Positions 1-7,347 of a DNA stretch of 23,686 nucleotides are shown in pieces. This stretch comes from Polyangiaceae bacterium (GTDB taxonomy: Bacteria; Myxococcota; Polyangia; Polyangiales; Polyangiaceae). A program made the translations under genes and the position numbers. The DNA is taken from positions 1 to 23,686 of the forward strand of contig JAICTU010000078.1 in NCBI GenBank assembly GCA_025936205.1, given 5' to 3'. Each line of letters opens with the position of its first letter. Positions within the stretch are counted from its first letter, which is position 1. The notes under the pieces were generated by a model that worked only from the letters and a program-made list of their open reading frames with translations, was not told the origin of the DNA and did no database searches.

Positions 1-2238
1 CGTGAGGCGCACGATGCCGCCGAGGCTGTGAGCAGCGCTCCGCGCCGCACCCGGGACCGCTTCGGCATCGTGGTTGATCTGGCTGCATCGGCGCCCTTCG
101 CCAACGAACCGGACACGGACTTCTCCGAGGCGTCCCATCGGACGGCGCTACGCTCCGCGCTGGATCAGCTGCAGACCCGCCCCAGCTTCGAGATTGCCCC
201 CGTGATCGCTGGGGCGCGGGTCGAGACGGGCGAGATCGAGTATGGCTTCGACCCTTCGCGGCCACGCGTGGTGCCGTACCGCTGCCAGCTGGCGCGGGCA
301 CCCGAGGTGGAAGCGGCGATCGAATGCGCCGAGCGCGCGCTCGCGAGCTTCGGCGCCAGCCCGCTGCCGGAGCGAGTGGAGCTGGTGCGCGCCGTGGCGC
401 GCGTGCTGAGGCGGCGGCGCGCGTCGCTGATCGCCACCATGCTGCTCGATTCCGGCAAGCGCGTGTCCGAGGCCGACGCCGAGGTGTCCGAGGCCATCGA
501 TTTCGCCGAGTACTATCTGCGTCAGGCGGAGGAGCTCGGCCGCGACGCGCGCGTGCTCGCCCGCCCGCGCGGCGCGGTGGTCGTGACCTCGCCCTGGAAC
601 TTCCCGCTCGCCATTCCGCTCTCCGGCGTGCTGGCGGGCTTGCTCGCGGGCGACCCCGTGATCTTCAAGCCGGCGCTGGAGACGGCGCTGGTGGGCGAGC
701 AGCTGTGCCAGGCGGTCTGGGATGCTGGCGTTTCAAAACAGGCGCTGCAGCTGCTGCTCTGCCGAGACCAGGTCGGAACGCTGCTGTTGCGACATCCCGC
801 CGTGCGCGGAGTGGTGCTCACCGGCGCCACCAGCACCGCGCGCTTCTTCCTCGAGCAGCGTCCGTCCCTGCATCTGTGCGCGGAGACGGGGGGCAAGAAC
901 GCGCTGATCGTGTCGGCGCTCGCCGATCGCGAGCTCGCCATCCGAGATCTGGTGGCTTCGGCGTTCGGCTTCTCCGGGCAAAAGTGCAGCGCCGCGAGCC
1001 TGGCGATCCTGGAGGCCGAGGTCTATGACGATCGGCATTTCCTGGCGCAGCTGCGCGACGCGGCGGCCAGCTTGGTGGTGGGCTCGGCGTGGGAGCCCGC
1101 GAGCAGCGTCACGCCGCTGATCCGTCCGCCGGAGGCGGCGCTGCGGCGCGGCCTCACACAGCTCGAGCCCGGCGAGTCGTGGCTGCTCGAGCCGAAACAA
1201 GACCCGGAAAATCCGCGGCTCTGGTCCCCTGGCATCAAGCTCGGTGTGAGCCCCGGCAGCTTCACTCATCAAACCGAGCTATTCGGACCGGTGCTGGGCG
1301 TGCTGCGCGCGCGAGATCTCGATCACGCTCTGGAGCTCGCGAACGGCACAGCCTACGGCCTGGTCGCGGGGCTGCACAGCCTCGACGAACGCGAGCAAGC
1401 GCGCTTCCTGGAGCGGATGGCCGCCGGCAACTTGTACGTGAACCGCACCGTCACGGGAGCGATTGTCGGTCGCCAACCGTTCGGGGGCCACAAGGCCTCC
1501 AGCGTCGGGCCGGGAGCGAAGGCGGGCGGCCCGAACTACGTGCTCCAACTGGTCGAGCTACGAGAGGCAGCGCGCCCCGCGAGCCCGCCCGCGGACGAAC
1601 CACTGCCGGGGCAGGTCGCCGCGCTCGGCGACTGGGTGAAACAGCGGCTGAGCGTCGACGAGCACGCCCTCTGGCGTGCGCGCGTGAGTGACTATGCGCG
1701 CGCGCTGCGCGAGTACTTTCGCGTCGAACACCCCGCGCGCGAGGTGCTGGGGCAAGACAATTGGCTGCGTTATCTGCCCTGCAGCTCGCTGCTGCTCTTG
1801 GCCACGCCCGATGGCTCCGCGCTGGAGCTGGCGAGCGCCTGCGCCGCGGCGCTGCTCGCGGGCAACGGCTGGCAGCTGAGCGGGGAGGCGAGCGCCGGCG
1901 CGACGGGCACGTCGCAGCGTTTCGCGCAGGACTTCGAGGCGCTGGTCGCCGCCTGCGGCTGTGCCGGCCGGCTCGAGCCCTTGACCGAGCTGGGCGCGCG
2001 ACTGCAGGGGATCGAGCGGCTGCGCTGGCTGGGCCCGGCTTCCCGCGAGGTGCCCGAGGCACTGCTGCGCGCCGCGGGCCAGCTCGGCTGCCACGTGGAG
2101 ACTCGCCCGGTGCTGGGCAGCGGGCGCTACGAGCTGCTCTTCAATCATCGCGAGCAGGCGATCAGCAGTGACTATCATCGCTACGGGCACCTGGGCTGGC
2201 GCAGCGAGGGGCTCGCCCCTGCGCGCCTGCCTCGGTAG
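1..2238 (+). CDS. putA: PutA C-terminal part: L-glutamate gamma-semialdehyde dehydrogenase domain plus C-terminal domain (5'-truncated by window edge)
   Basis: This is the back half of bifunctional PutA, which oxidises proline to glutamate. The visible part is the NAD+-dependent aldehyde dehydrogenase that oxidises glutamate semialdehyde. The frame stays open to base 1, so the GTG at 28 is probably internal and the proline dehydrogenase half lies outside the window. The linker FANEPDTDF is typical of PutA. The NAD-binding SPWNFP motif is near base 589, the general-base Glu (AETGGKN) is at 883-885 and the catalytic Cys (GQKCSA) at 985-987. NLYVNRTVTGAIVGRQPFGG and GPGAKAGGPNY are PutA-specific signatures. 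About 200 residues follow the dehydrogenase and end in REQAISSDYHRYGHLGWR, matching the dehydrogenase-like C-terminal domain of long (type B) PutAs. The stop is 4 bases from the convergent next gene. The assignment is firm; the N-terminal half is inferred. Confidence 0.93.
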   Translation, partial: REAHDAAEAVSSAPRRTRDRFGIVVDLAASAPFANEPDTDFSEASHRTALRSALDQLQTRPSFEIAPVIAGARVETGEIEYGFDPSRPRVVPYRCQLARAPEVEAAIECAERALASFGASPLPERVELVRAVARVLRRRRASLIATMLLDSGKRVSEADAEVSEAIDFAEYYLRQAEELGRDARVLARPRGAVVVTSPWNFPLAIPLSGVLAGLLAGDPVIFKPALETALVGEQLCQAVWDAGVSKQALQLLLCRDQVGTLLLRHPAVRGVVLTGATSTARFFLEQRPSLHLCAETGGKNALIVSALADRELAIRDLVASAFGFSGQKCSAASLAILEAEVYDDRHFLAQLRDAAASLVVGSAWEPASSVTPLIRPPEAALRRGLTQLEPGESWLLEPKQDPENPRLWSPGIKLGVSPGSFTHQTELFGPVLGVLRARDLDHALELANGTAYGLVAGLHSLDEREQARFLERMAAGNLYVNRTVTGAIVGRQPFGGHKASSVGPGAKAGGPNYVLQLVELREAARPASPPADEPLPGQVAALGDWVKQRLSVDEHALWRARVSDYARALREYFRVEHPAREVLGQDNWLRYLPCSSLLLLATPDGSALELASACAAALLAGNGWQLSGEASAGATGTSQRFAQDFEALVAACGCAGRLEPLTELGARLQGIERLRWLGPASREVPEALLRAAGQLGCHVETRPVLGSGRYELLFNHREQAISSDYHRYGHLGWRSEGLAPARLPR

Positions 2239-2242
2239 GTTC

Positions 2243-2983
2243 TCAGCTGTCGTCGCTGAAGATGAACTCGAAGGCGACGTTCTCGCCCAGCGGCCCTGCC
2301 GCGCGCGGGCCATAACCCACGGCCAAGAAGCGCTCCGCGGGCGCAGGGCAGTCACGCACCAGCACGTCCACGGCGCGTGCGGCCCGAGCAGCGGACAGCT
2401 CCCAGGGACTCGCATAGCGCTTGCTGAGCGCCGGCTCGACGATGCGCGGCTTGCCGTAGTAGCCGGTGACGCGCAGCTGGCCGTCGAACTCGGCCATGAC
2501 CGTCTGCGCGAGATCGCACAGCAGCGCGCGTCCGCTCTCGGAGAGCTCCAGGCTCGATCCCGAGAACAGCCGCGCGTTGGCGATGGCCACCGACATGCGA
2601 TCGCTGGCGCTCGTCAGGCTCAGCTGCTGGCTGCGCGCCAGCTCGCCAAAGCGCTCGCGCAGGCGCGCGTTCAGCCGCTCGATGCGCGGGCGCGCACGCG
2701 CCGCGAGCAGGCCGTTTTTCGGAGCGGCTTCGGCGGGTGCCGGGGGCGGCTCCGCTGCGCGCGCGAGCGCTCGTTTCAGCTCTGCACGAGTCTGAGACAG
2801 CTCGCTGCGCAAGCTTTCGCCCTCCGCGCGCAAGCGGCCCGCCTCGCGGCGCAGCGGCACGTAGTAGCCGGCGACGACCGTGAGCGCGCCAAAGAACAGA
2901 AATCCGCTCGCGAAGCGCCAGCGTCGAGCGGAGCTCCGGGCCGTCACGGTTACGGAGCTTAGCGAGCCGCGCCGGTGCATCAT
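2243..2983 (-). CDS. Membrane-anchored OmpA/MotB-domain protein
   Basis: Predicted 246-residue inner-membrane protein with a periplasmic peptidoglycan-binding domain. From the ATG at 2983 it has a basic N-terminus, one membrane segment (about residues 23-42), a charged helical coiled-coil-like stretch with Leu/Arg/Glu heptads (about 45-80), a short Pro/Ala linker, and an OmpA/MotB C-terminal-like domain (about 125-246). The domain shows the ending ASPWELSAARAARAVDVLV, a match to the family's N-W-E-L-S-x-x-R-A helix. The frame is open to 3109, but the residues before 2983 are low quality and precede the natural signal-anchor, so I prefer 2983 (or the adjacent ATG at 2980). No MotA/ExbB-like partner is adjacent. 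A cell-wall tethering role is likely; a stator role is unsupported. Confidence 0.75.
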   Translation of the reverse strand: MMHRRGSLSSVTVTARSSARRWRFASGFLFFGALTVVAGYYVPLRREAGRLRAEGESLRSELSQTRAELKRALARAAEPPPAPAEAAPKNGLLAARARPRIERLNARLRERFGELARSQQLSLTSASDRMSVAIANARLFSGSSLELSESGRALLCDLAQTVMAEFDGQLRVTGYYGKPRIVEPALSKRYASPWELSAARAARAVDVLVRDCPAPAERFLAVGYGPRAAGPLGENVAFEFIFSDDS

Positions 2984-3598
2984 AATTTTGAGGATCCCGG
3001 CGGCCGGCGCTCTGCTCCACCGGACCGGCAGGTGACGCGGGAAGGAGCACTGGCCCGGAGCGTACGGAAGGGGTGCGATCCCGTGGCTCACCGGCCACCG
3101 CCCGCTCACGTTGGGCGCGTGGGTACGCCGCTCCGACTTGGGCCGACTGCACGTCAGGCGTTTACGTAGGCGATTTCAGCCCTCTCCGCTGCCCCAAACG
3201 GCCCCGACCTCGCTTACAGGGCCACGGCAGATTGCCGCTGCAGGTCCCCTTCGAAGCAGCCCGGATGTGGGCCTTGCCAGAGCCCGATCCAGCAGTGCGC
3301 TGCGTGCCCGCGGATCGCAGGGAAAATCCCTTTTTGGAAGGACTTTCCCCATGTTGGTGCGATCCACAGAAAAGCGCCTCTGGGGTGTACATCATGAGAT
3401 GCGCTCGCACCCGATGACTGCTAGCCTCAGCGTTCAACCCTCGGAGAACGCACCTCCTTCTCAATTGCGTTGCGGCAGAGCCCGTCAGGGCTCGAGAAAA
3501 TTGAGAGGGAGCTTTCGAGGGCCGATTTCTGTGGGGACACCCCGCACTGTACTCTCGAAGCACTGTACTCTCGAAGCCCTGAGCACTGGAACCCTGCC
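2984..3598. other. 615-base gene-free region upstream of the GYF-domain gene
   Basis: No convincing gene is present. Open frames here have no recognisable domain and poor codon composition. The stretch is less GC-biased than its surroundings and holds several structures: an imperfect inverted repeat (GGGAAA 3320-3325 with TTTCCC 3344-3349), a GAGCCC-GTCA-GGGCTC hairpin (3478-3493), a GTGGGGACACCCCGC palindrome (3531-3545) and a 16-bp tandem duplication (3545-3576). It presumably holds the promoters of the two divergent genes and a structured leader for the gene at 3599. No clear -35/-10 pair was seen. Confidence 0.55.
3545..3576. repeat. Perfect 16-bp tandem duplication
   Basis: The unit CACTGTACTCTCGAAG occurs twice head to tail with no mismatch (3545-3560 and 3561-3576), ending 22 bases before the ATG at 3599. 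It abuts the palindrome at 3531-3545. It could be a recent slippage duplication or a duplicated protein-binding site in the leader. Confidence 0.9.
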
Positions 3599-4774
3599 AT
3601 GAGTCAAGGAAACGACTTCGCCAATTATGCCTCCTCCGCCGAGGATCGGGGCTCTGCGTCCGAGGACGTTTGGTTCGTAGCCGTCTCGAGTGACGACATC
3701 AAACAGATGACCATTGATCAACTGGACGAGGCCTTCCGTCTCGGGGTCATCAGCGCTCAGACGGCGGTCTGGACTGAAGGTATGGAAGCCTGGGCTCCGC
3801 TGGGTGAGGTCGCCGATCTGGATGGCGATGACTCCGCGGGCGAGACCGAGGCCATTGCAGAAGCGCCGCCGGCCGCTCCGAGTCTGAGCAGCGAGAGCGC
3901 GCCCAACCACCGCCGTACGAACCCCGGCTGGCACAATCCGTTTGATCCGCCCGGCGCCGTCCCGGCGTCGAACGGCATGGGCGGTTCTGCCTCGATGTTC
4001 TCCGAGCCTGCGCCTGCGCACAACTCGGTCTCGATGGGCCCGTCCAGCTTTGCCCCCGTCACGGCCAGCTACGCGCCGCCTGCAGCGGGCTCCCTGAGCC
4101 ACAGCACGGGTCCCGTGGCGCTCAACGTGGACGAGGACTCGCCGCCCATCGCACGCGGGCGCCGCGTCCGTCCGGAGCGCTGGCTGCTGGCCGCCGCCGG
4201 CGTGATCGCCATCGGCGTGATCGCCTTCAACAACTCCGATCTGTTCTCCGGGTCGAAGTCGGTGGCAGCCGCAGAGAAGCAGGCCGCCGCCGCGGCGATC
4301 GTGGCGCATCCGTACGAGGTGCCGGCGGACAAGGGTGCGTCCGCCGAGAAGGCGTCAGCCGACAAGGTGGCAGAGAAGGACGACGGCAAGGACGCGCCGA
4401 TCGGCAGCCTGAAGGGCGAAGCCGGCGAAGAGGAGAACAGCGAGGCGGCCCCCAGCGCTGCCACGCCGGACCCGGTGACCAAGGGTGCTGCGGGGACATC
4501 CCGCACCCCGGCGCCCAGCTCCTCCAGGGACGCCGCGAGTTCGAAGGAAGCGCTGCACGACGGGTTTGCCAAGGCGTTCAGCAAGAGCCCGGCACCGGCG
4601 AAGGAGAAGCATGAGAAGCCCGCGAAGGCTTCCAAGGCTGGCAAGGCCTCGAAGATGTCTCACACCAAGACGCCGAGCCGCGCTGCCTCCGCCTCGGGGA
4701 GCAGCAAGTCGAAGAAGGCCGGCGCTCCCAAGACTGGCTCTGCTTTCGATCCGTTGAACGGCTCGCTACCGTGA
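3599..4774 (+). CDS. GYF_2 (DUF4339)-domain single-pass membrane protein
   Basis: Predicted 391-residue protein. Residues about 23-70 (VWFVAVSSDDIKQMTIDQL, then a conserved A-V-W-T-E-G-M-E-A-W-A-P-L) form a GYF_2-type domain, a small fold that in related families binds proline-rich or partner peptides. A Pro/Ser-rich linker follows, then one membrane segment (about 195-214), then some 175 residues rich in Ala, Lys and Ser ending in FDPLNGSLP. The orientation is probably GYF in the cytoplasm and the basic tail in the periplasm. The ATG at 3599 is chosen because it immediately precedes the conserved domain; the open frame back to 3470 passes through the duplicated leader. GYF domains occur in myxobacterial motility regulators such as GltJ, but this protein shows no zinc finger or TonB domain, so no pathway is assigned. 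Confidence 0.8.
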   Translation: MSQGNDFANYASSAEDRGSASEDVWFVAVSSDDIKQMTIDQLDEAFRLGVISAQTAVWTEGMEAWAPLGEVADLDGDDSAGETEAIAEAPPAAPSLSSESAPNHRRTNPGWHNPFDPPGAVPASNGMGGSASMFSEPAPAHNSVSMGPSSFAPVTASYAPPAAGSLSHSTGPVALNVDEDSPPIARGRRVRPERWLLAAAGVIAIGVIAFNNSDLFSGSKSVAAAEKQAAAAAIVAHPYEVPADKGASAEKASADKVAEKDDGKDAPIGSLKGEAGEEENSEAAPSAATPDPVTKGAAGTSRTPAPSSSRDAASSKEALHDGFAKAFSKSPAPAKEKHEKPAKASKAGKASKMSHTKTPSRAASASGSSKSKKAGAPKTGSAFDPLNGSLP

Positions 4775-4820
4775 GCTGACTCCGGACATTCTTTTGCGGG
4801 GGCACCCCGAGCCCGGAGTT

Positions 4821-4856
4821 CGAGGGCCTCGCAGCCAGACGGCTTCGAGGCCCTCG
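4821..4856. terminator. Bidirectional terminator-like hairpin between convergent genes
   Basis: A perfect 11-bp stem (CGAGGGCCTCG 4821-4831 with CGAGGCCCTCG 4846-4856) encloses a second 4-bp stem (AGCC 4833-4836 with GGCT 4841-4844) and a 4-base loop. It lies between the stop at 4774 (+) and the stop at 4916 (-), the right place for a shared terminator. There is no clear T-tract on either side, so termination may need another factor. Confidence 0.65.
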
Positions 4857-4915
4857 CTGCTTTGCGCGAGGGCACTTGGTGCGCGCGCGACGCTGGGCGT
4901 TCCGCCCCAGGATGT

Positions 4916-6154
4916 TCAGTGGCTGATGCCGAGCCAGGCGCCGCCCGACGCCAGCACGAACGCGATCGGGGTGAGGGCAAGCGCGAAGATCGCCGCGATG
5001 GGGGTTGTCACCGAGAGGAACAGCACCGCGATCACGACGGCCAGCGCGGCGCCGAGCGCGGGCTCCAGCACACTGCGCGTGCCGCTTGCTCGCGCGACCA
5101 GGTAGCCCGCCAGCGGGAACGCCAACCCCACCGCGACCGCCAGGAAGACCAGCGGACCATTCGAGCTCACGTCCGCTTCGTCCGCGGCCGCGAAGTCGAG
5201 CCCCAGCCAGTGGCCGGTGTAGAGCGCCACCCCGAGCGCGACGAGCCCGACCCCTGCCGTCACCAGTGTGCCCAGCGCAATCCAGTGCAGCATCAGCGGC
5301 GCCTGGCGCGGTTCCAGGACCTGCCAGATTTCCCGCAGGGACGGTGGCTCGGACCAGCCCGGGTGCGAGCTGCGCGGGCGATCGCTGCCCAAGCCCGCGG
5401 GGCGGATCGACGGTGGGCGCCGCGCAGCCTCTCTGGCGATCGCGCGCCGGGCAGCGGCATAGGCCAAGGCGAGCAGCGTGAGCAGCAAGGGCAGCGCCAG
5501 CACGAGCACGCCCGGGCCGCGACCGAACACGATGTGGTCGTAGAGGCCGCGCAGCGCGGTCGCGCTGGTCCAGGCCAGCGCAAACCAGCGCGTCTTGGCG
5601 CGCACGCCGAGGGTGGCGCCCCACAGGACCGCCGAAACCACGTGCGGCGGCACGGCGAGGACGGCGCGCAACACGCCCAGGGGATCGAGCACGCCGGCGT
5701 TGCCCGCGTCCAGGGTGCCGCTCAGTGCATCGACTGCGAGCGTATCCGTCGGCAGCGTGCCGAGCGCCAGCGCAACCGCCATCTTGCCGGCAGCGAAGCC
5801 CAGCCCGGCCACCGCCGAGAGCACGATGCCGTGGCGGATTTCCAGGATCCGTCGCGCCGAATACAGCGGCCAGATGCTGAGCACCTTGGCGCCCTCCTCG
5901 AGCGGGGCGGCGAACAGGAACATGGCGAGCAGGGCCTCGGATTCCTTGCCGGGCAGCGCGACCAGCGAGAGGCCTGTCCAGTTCCAGAGCGCCGTCTCGG
6001 CGAACTGGCAGCCGATGGCCAACAAGGCCGCGGCCAGACCGACGCCCAGCGCGCGCACCCAGGGGATTCCGCGTGCCGCCGGCAGCCGGCGCCAGGCCAG
6101 TGCCGCCAGCAACAGCGGCGCCAGGCCTACGCTCAGACCGAGGATGACCCGCAT
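4916..6154 (-). CDS. PrsW-like (CPBP/type II CAAX-like) intramembrane protease
   Basis: Predicted 412-residue polytopic membrane protein. PrsW-family metalloproteases cleave membrane substrates such as anti-sigma factors inside the bilayer. Motif 1 is present as E86-E87-x-x-K90 (PLEEGAKVL). Motif 3 has H171 (PHVVSAVLWG) and motif 4 has H207 (LYDHIVF). In motif 2 the usual F-A-x-x-E is GFAAGKM, so the expected Glu is Lys124. The core is followed by a cytoplasmic loop (about 235-285) and four or five extra hydrophobic segments. The gene lies 54 bases after the barrel gene at 6209 on the same strand, so the two may be co-transcribed. The family call rests on motif order and spacing. The motif 2 change may mean reduced or altered activity. 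A role in sigma-factor release is only inferred. Confidence 0.75.
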   Translation of the reverse strand: MRVILGLSVGLAPLLLAALAWRRLPAARGIPWVRALGVGLAAALLAIGCQFAETALWNWTGLSLVALPGKESEALLAMFLFAAPLEEGAKVLSIWPLYSARRILEIRHGIVLSAVAGLGFAAGKMAVALALGTLPTDTLAVDALSGTLDAGNAGVLDPLGVLRAVLAVPPHVVSAVLWGATLGVRAKTRWFALAWTSATALRGLYDHIVFGRGPGVLVLALPLLLTLLALAYAAARRAIAREAARRPPSIRPAGLGSDRPRSSHPGWSEPPSLREIWQVLEPRQAPLMLHWIALGTLVTAGVGLVALGVALYTGHWLGLDFAAADEADVSSNGPLVFLAVAVGLAFPLAGYLVARASGTRSVLEPALGAALAVVIAVLFLSVTTPIAAIFALALTPIAFVLASGGAWLGISH

Positions 6155-6202
6155 GGTCGATTCCGAACTCGTCTCGGCACTCTCGCGCAGATCGCGGCGG
6201 TC

Positions 6203-6219
6203 TGCATTTCAGAAATGCA
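6203..6219. repeat. Hairpin spanning the stop codon of the barrel gene
   Basis: TGCATTT (6203-6209) and AAATGCA (6213-6219) are perfectly complementary around a 3-base loop. On the minus strand this places the last Phe codon and the TGA inside a 7-bp hairpin. It may stabilise the 3' end or attenuate read-through into the protease gene. Confidence 0.6.
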
Positions 6220-7114
6220 AGCCCGCCACTGCGCTGATGCCGACGCCAAAGCCGACGCCGCTGCCATCTCGCGCATAGAGATCGGCCAGGCCCGCGACGT
6301 CGCTGCCGAGTCCGGCTTGGGGCGCCTTCGAGCGGGACAACACCAGCAGCTCCAGGCTGCTCTGCAGCCCGAGCGACAGCATCGGGTTCAGGTACCAGTC
6401 GAGGGCCGCGCCCAGCCGTGTGTCGAAACCGCTGATGTCCACGCGATCCGCATCAAAGCCCTGCGGCGCATGCTGTGGCTGGAAAGCCCCGAGCGATGCG
6501 TAGCCTGCGCTCAGCGTGAACGAAGGCTCCAGATCGCCCATGGGCAGGTGTAGGCCCAGCTCGCCGTTCAGGGTCCAGAGGTCCCACGCGCTTTGTCGCG
6601 CCATGCGAAAACGCGCGCCGATCGTCAGGAAAATCAGGCGTACACCGCCGCCCACCCCGAGCAGCAGCGCCGAGCCGCCATCGTCGATGACGCCGGCGTC
6701 CACCAGAGCGTTTCCGTGCAGATCGTCGAGCGAAAGGTACTCGTAGCCGGATTCCGCCTGGAACCACACGAACTCGAGTCCACGGCCCGCATCCTCGCGT
6801 TCGGCGCGATCGAGCTGGCGGTAGGTTTCCGCTTCGCCCGCGCTCGGGGGGGAGCTGCTCGAAGGCGGCGTCAGACCACCGCTCTGAAGTGGCGGATTCG
6901 CGGGGGGCGGGTAGCCCGGCTGGCTGCTGGGGTACGGACTGCTGGGGTACGGGCTGCCGGAAGATGGGCTGCTCGGGTACCGAGCCTGCGGATACGGGCC
7001 GCTCCCGTAGGCGGGAGCGCTGGGATTTTGTGCGTGAGCCGAGGGCTCGTGCAGGATCATCAGGATCGCTGCGATCGACCCCACGTACAGGAGGTGGCGC
7101 GAGCTCGGGGGCAT
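6209..7114 (-). CDS. Secreted outer-membrane beta-barrel protein with Pro/Ser/Tyr-rich linker
   Basis: Predicted 301-residue exported protein. From the ATG at 7114 it has a signal peptide ending SAHA|Q (about residue 29). A Pro/Ser/Tyr/Gly low-complexity stretch with PYPSS repeats follows to about residue 80. The C-terminal part alternates hydrophobic and polar residues with Gly/aromatic turns (for example SALLLGVGGGVRLIFLTIG and FTLSAGYASLGAF) and ends in Phe, as expected for a BAM-assembled outer-membrane barrel. The frame is open to 7438, but the signal peptide fixes the start at 7114. It is divergent from the heme-barrel gene at 7348 across 233 bases. No specific family is recognised. Confidence 0.75.
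   Translation of the reverse strand: MPPSSRHLLYVGSIAAILMILHEPSAHAQNPSAPAYGSGPYPQARYPSSPSSGSPYPSSPYPSSQPGYPPPANPPLQSGGLTPPSSSSPPSAGEAETYRQLDRAEREDAGRGLEFVWFQAESGYEYLSLDDLHGNALVDAGVIDDGGSALLLGVGGGVRLIFLTIGARFRMARQSAWDLWTLNGELGLHLPMGDLEPSFTLSAGYASLGAFQPQHAPQGFDADRVDISGFDTRLGAALDWYLNPMLSLGLQSSLELLVLSRSKAPQAGLGSDVAGLADLYARDGSGVGFGVGISAVAGLHF
6926..6955. repeat. Tandem 15-bp coding repeat (PYPSS units)
   Basis: Two adjacent 15-base units, GCTGGGGTACGGACT (6926-6940) and GCTGGGGTACGGGCT (6941-6955), differ at one base and are followed by degenerate copies. They encode the Pro-Tyr-Pro-Ser-Ser repeats of the barrel protein linker, a site prone to length change by slippage. Confidence 0.8.
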
Positions 7115-7347
7115 CCCGAAGAGCCTAACGTCGGCGGGCCGCACTGGCAAACAGCGCGGGGTTGGCAACGCCAGCGGCAGAAAGGAGAGCCCTCGCGGAG
7201 AAGGGCCACACCGGCTCGTGTGTGGGTGTCCGCGCACAATTCTCGAGCTCTCGCTGCGGGGTGTCAGCGCGGTGCAGGGGCGCGACAGTGCGCTTTGTGG
7301 CATCGCGTGTTTGACGTTTTGCGCCACTTGGGCAAGAACGCCGGCGA

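Noticed and set aside
3162..3563. 133-codon minus-strand open frame in the leader of the GYF gene
   Set aside because: Random-looking composition (many Ser, Arg, Cys), no signal or domain, and it covers the hairpins and tandem repeat.
4862..6553. 563-codon plus-strand open frame opposite the PrsW-like gene
   Set aside because: Arg/Gln/His-rich shadow frame without recognisable domain; the minus strand shows membrane helices and protease motifs.
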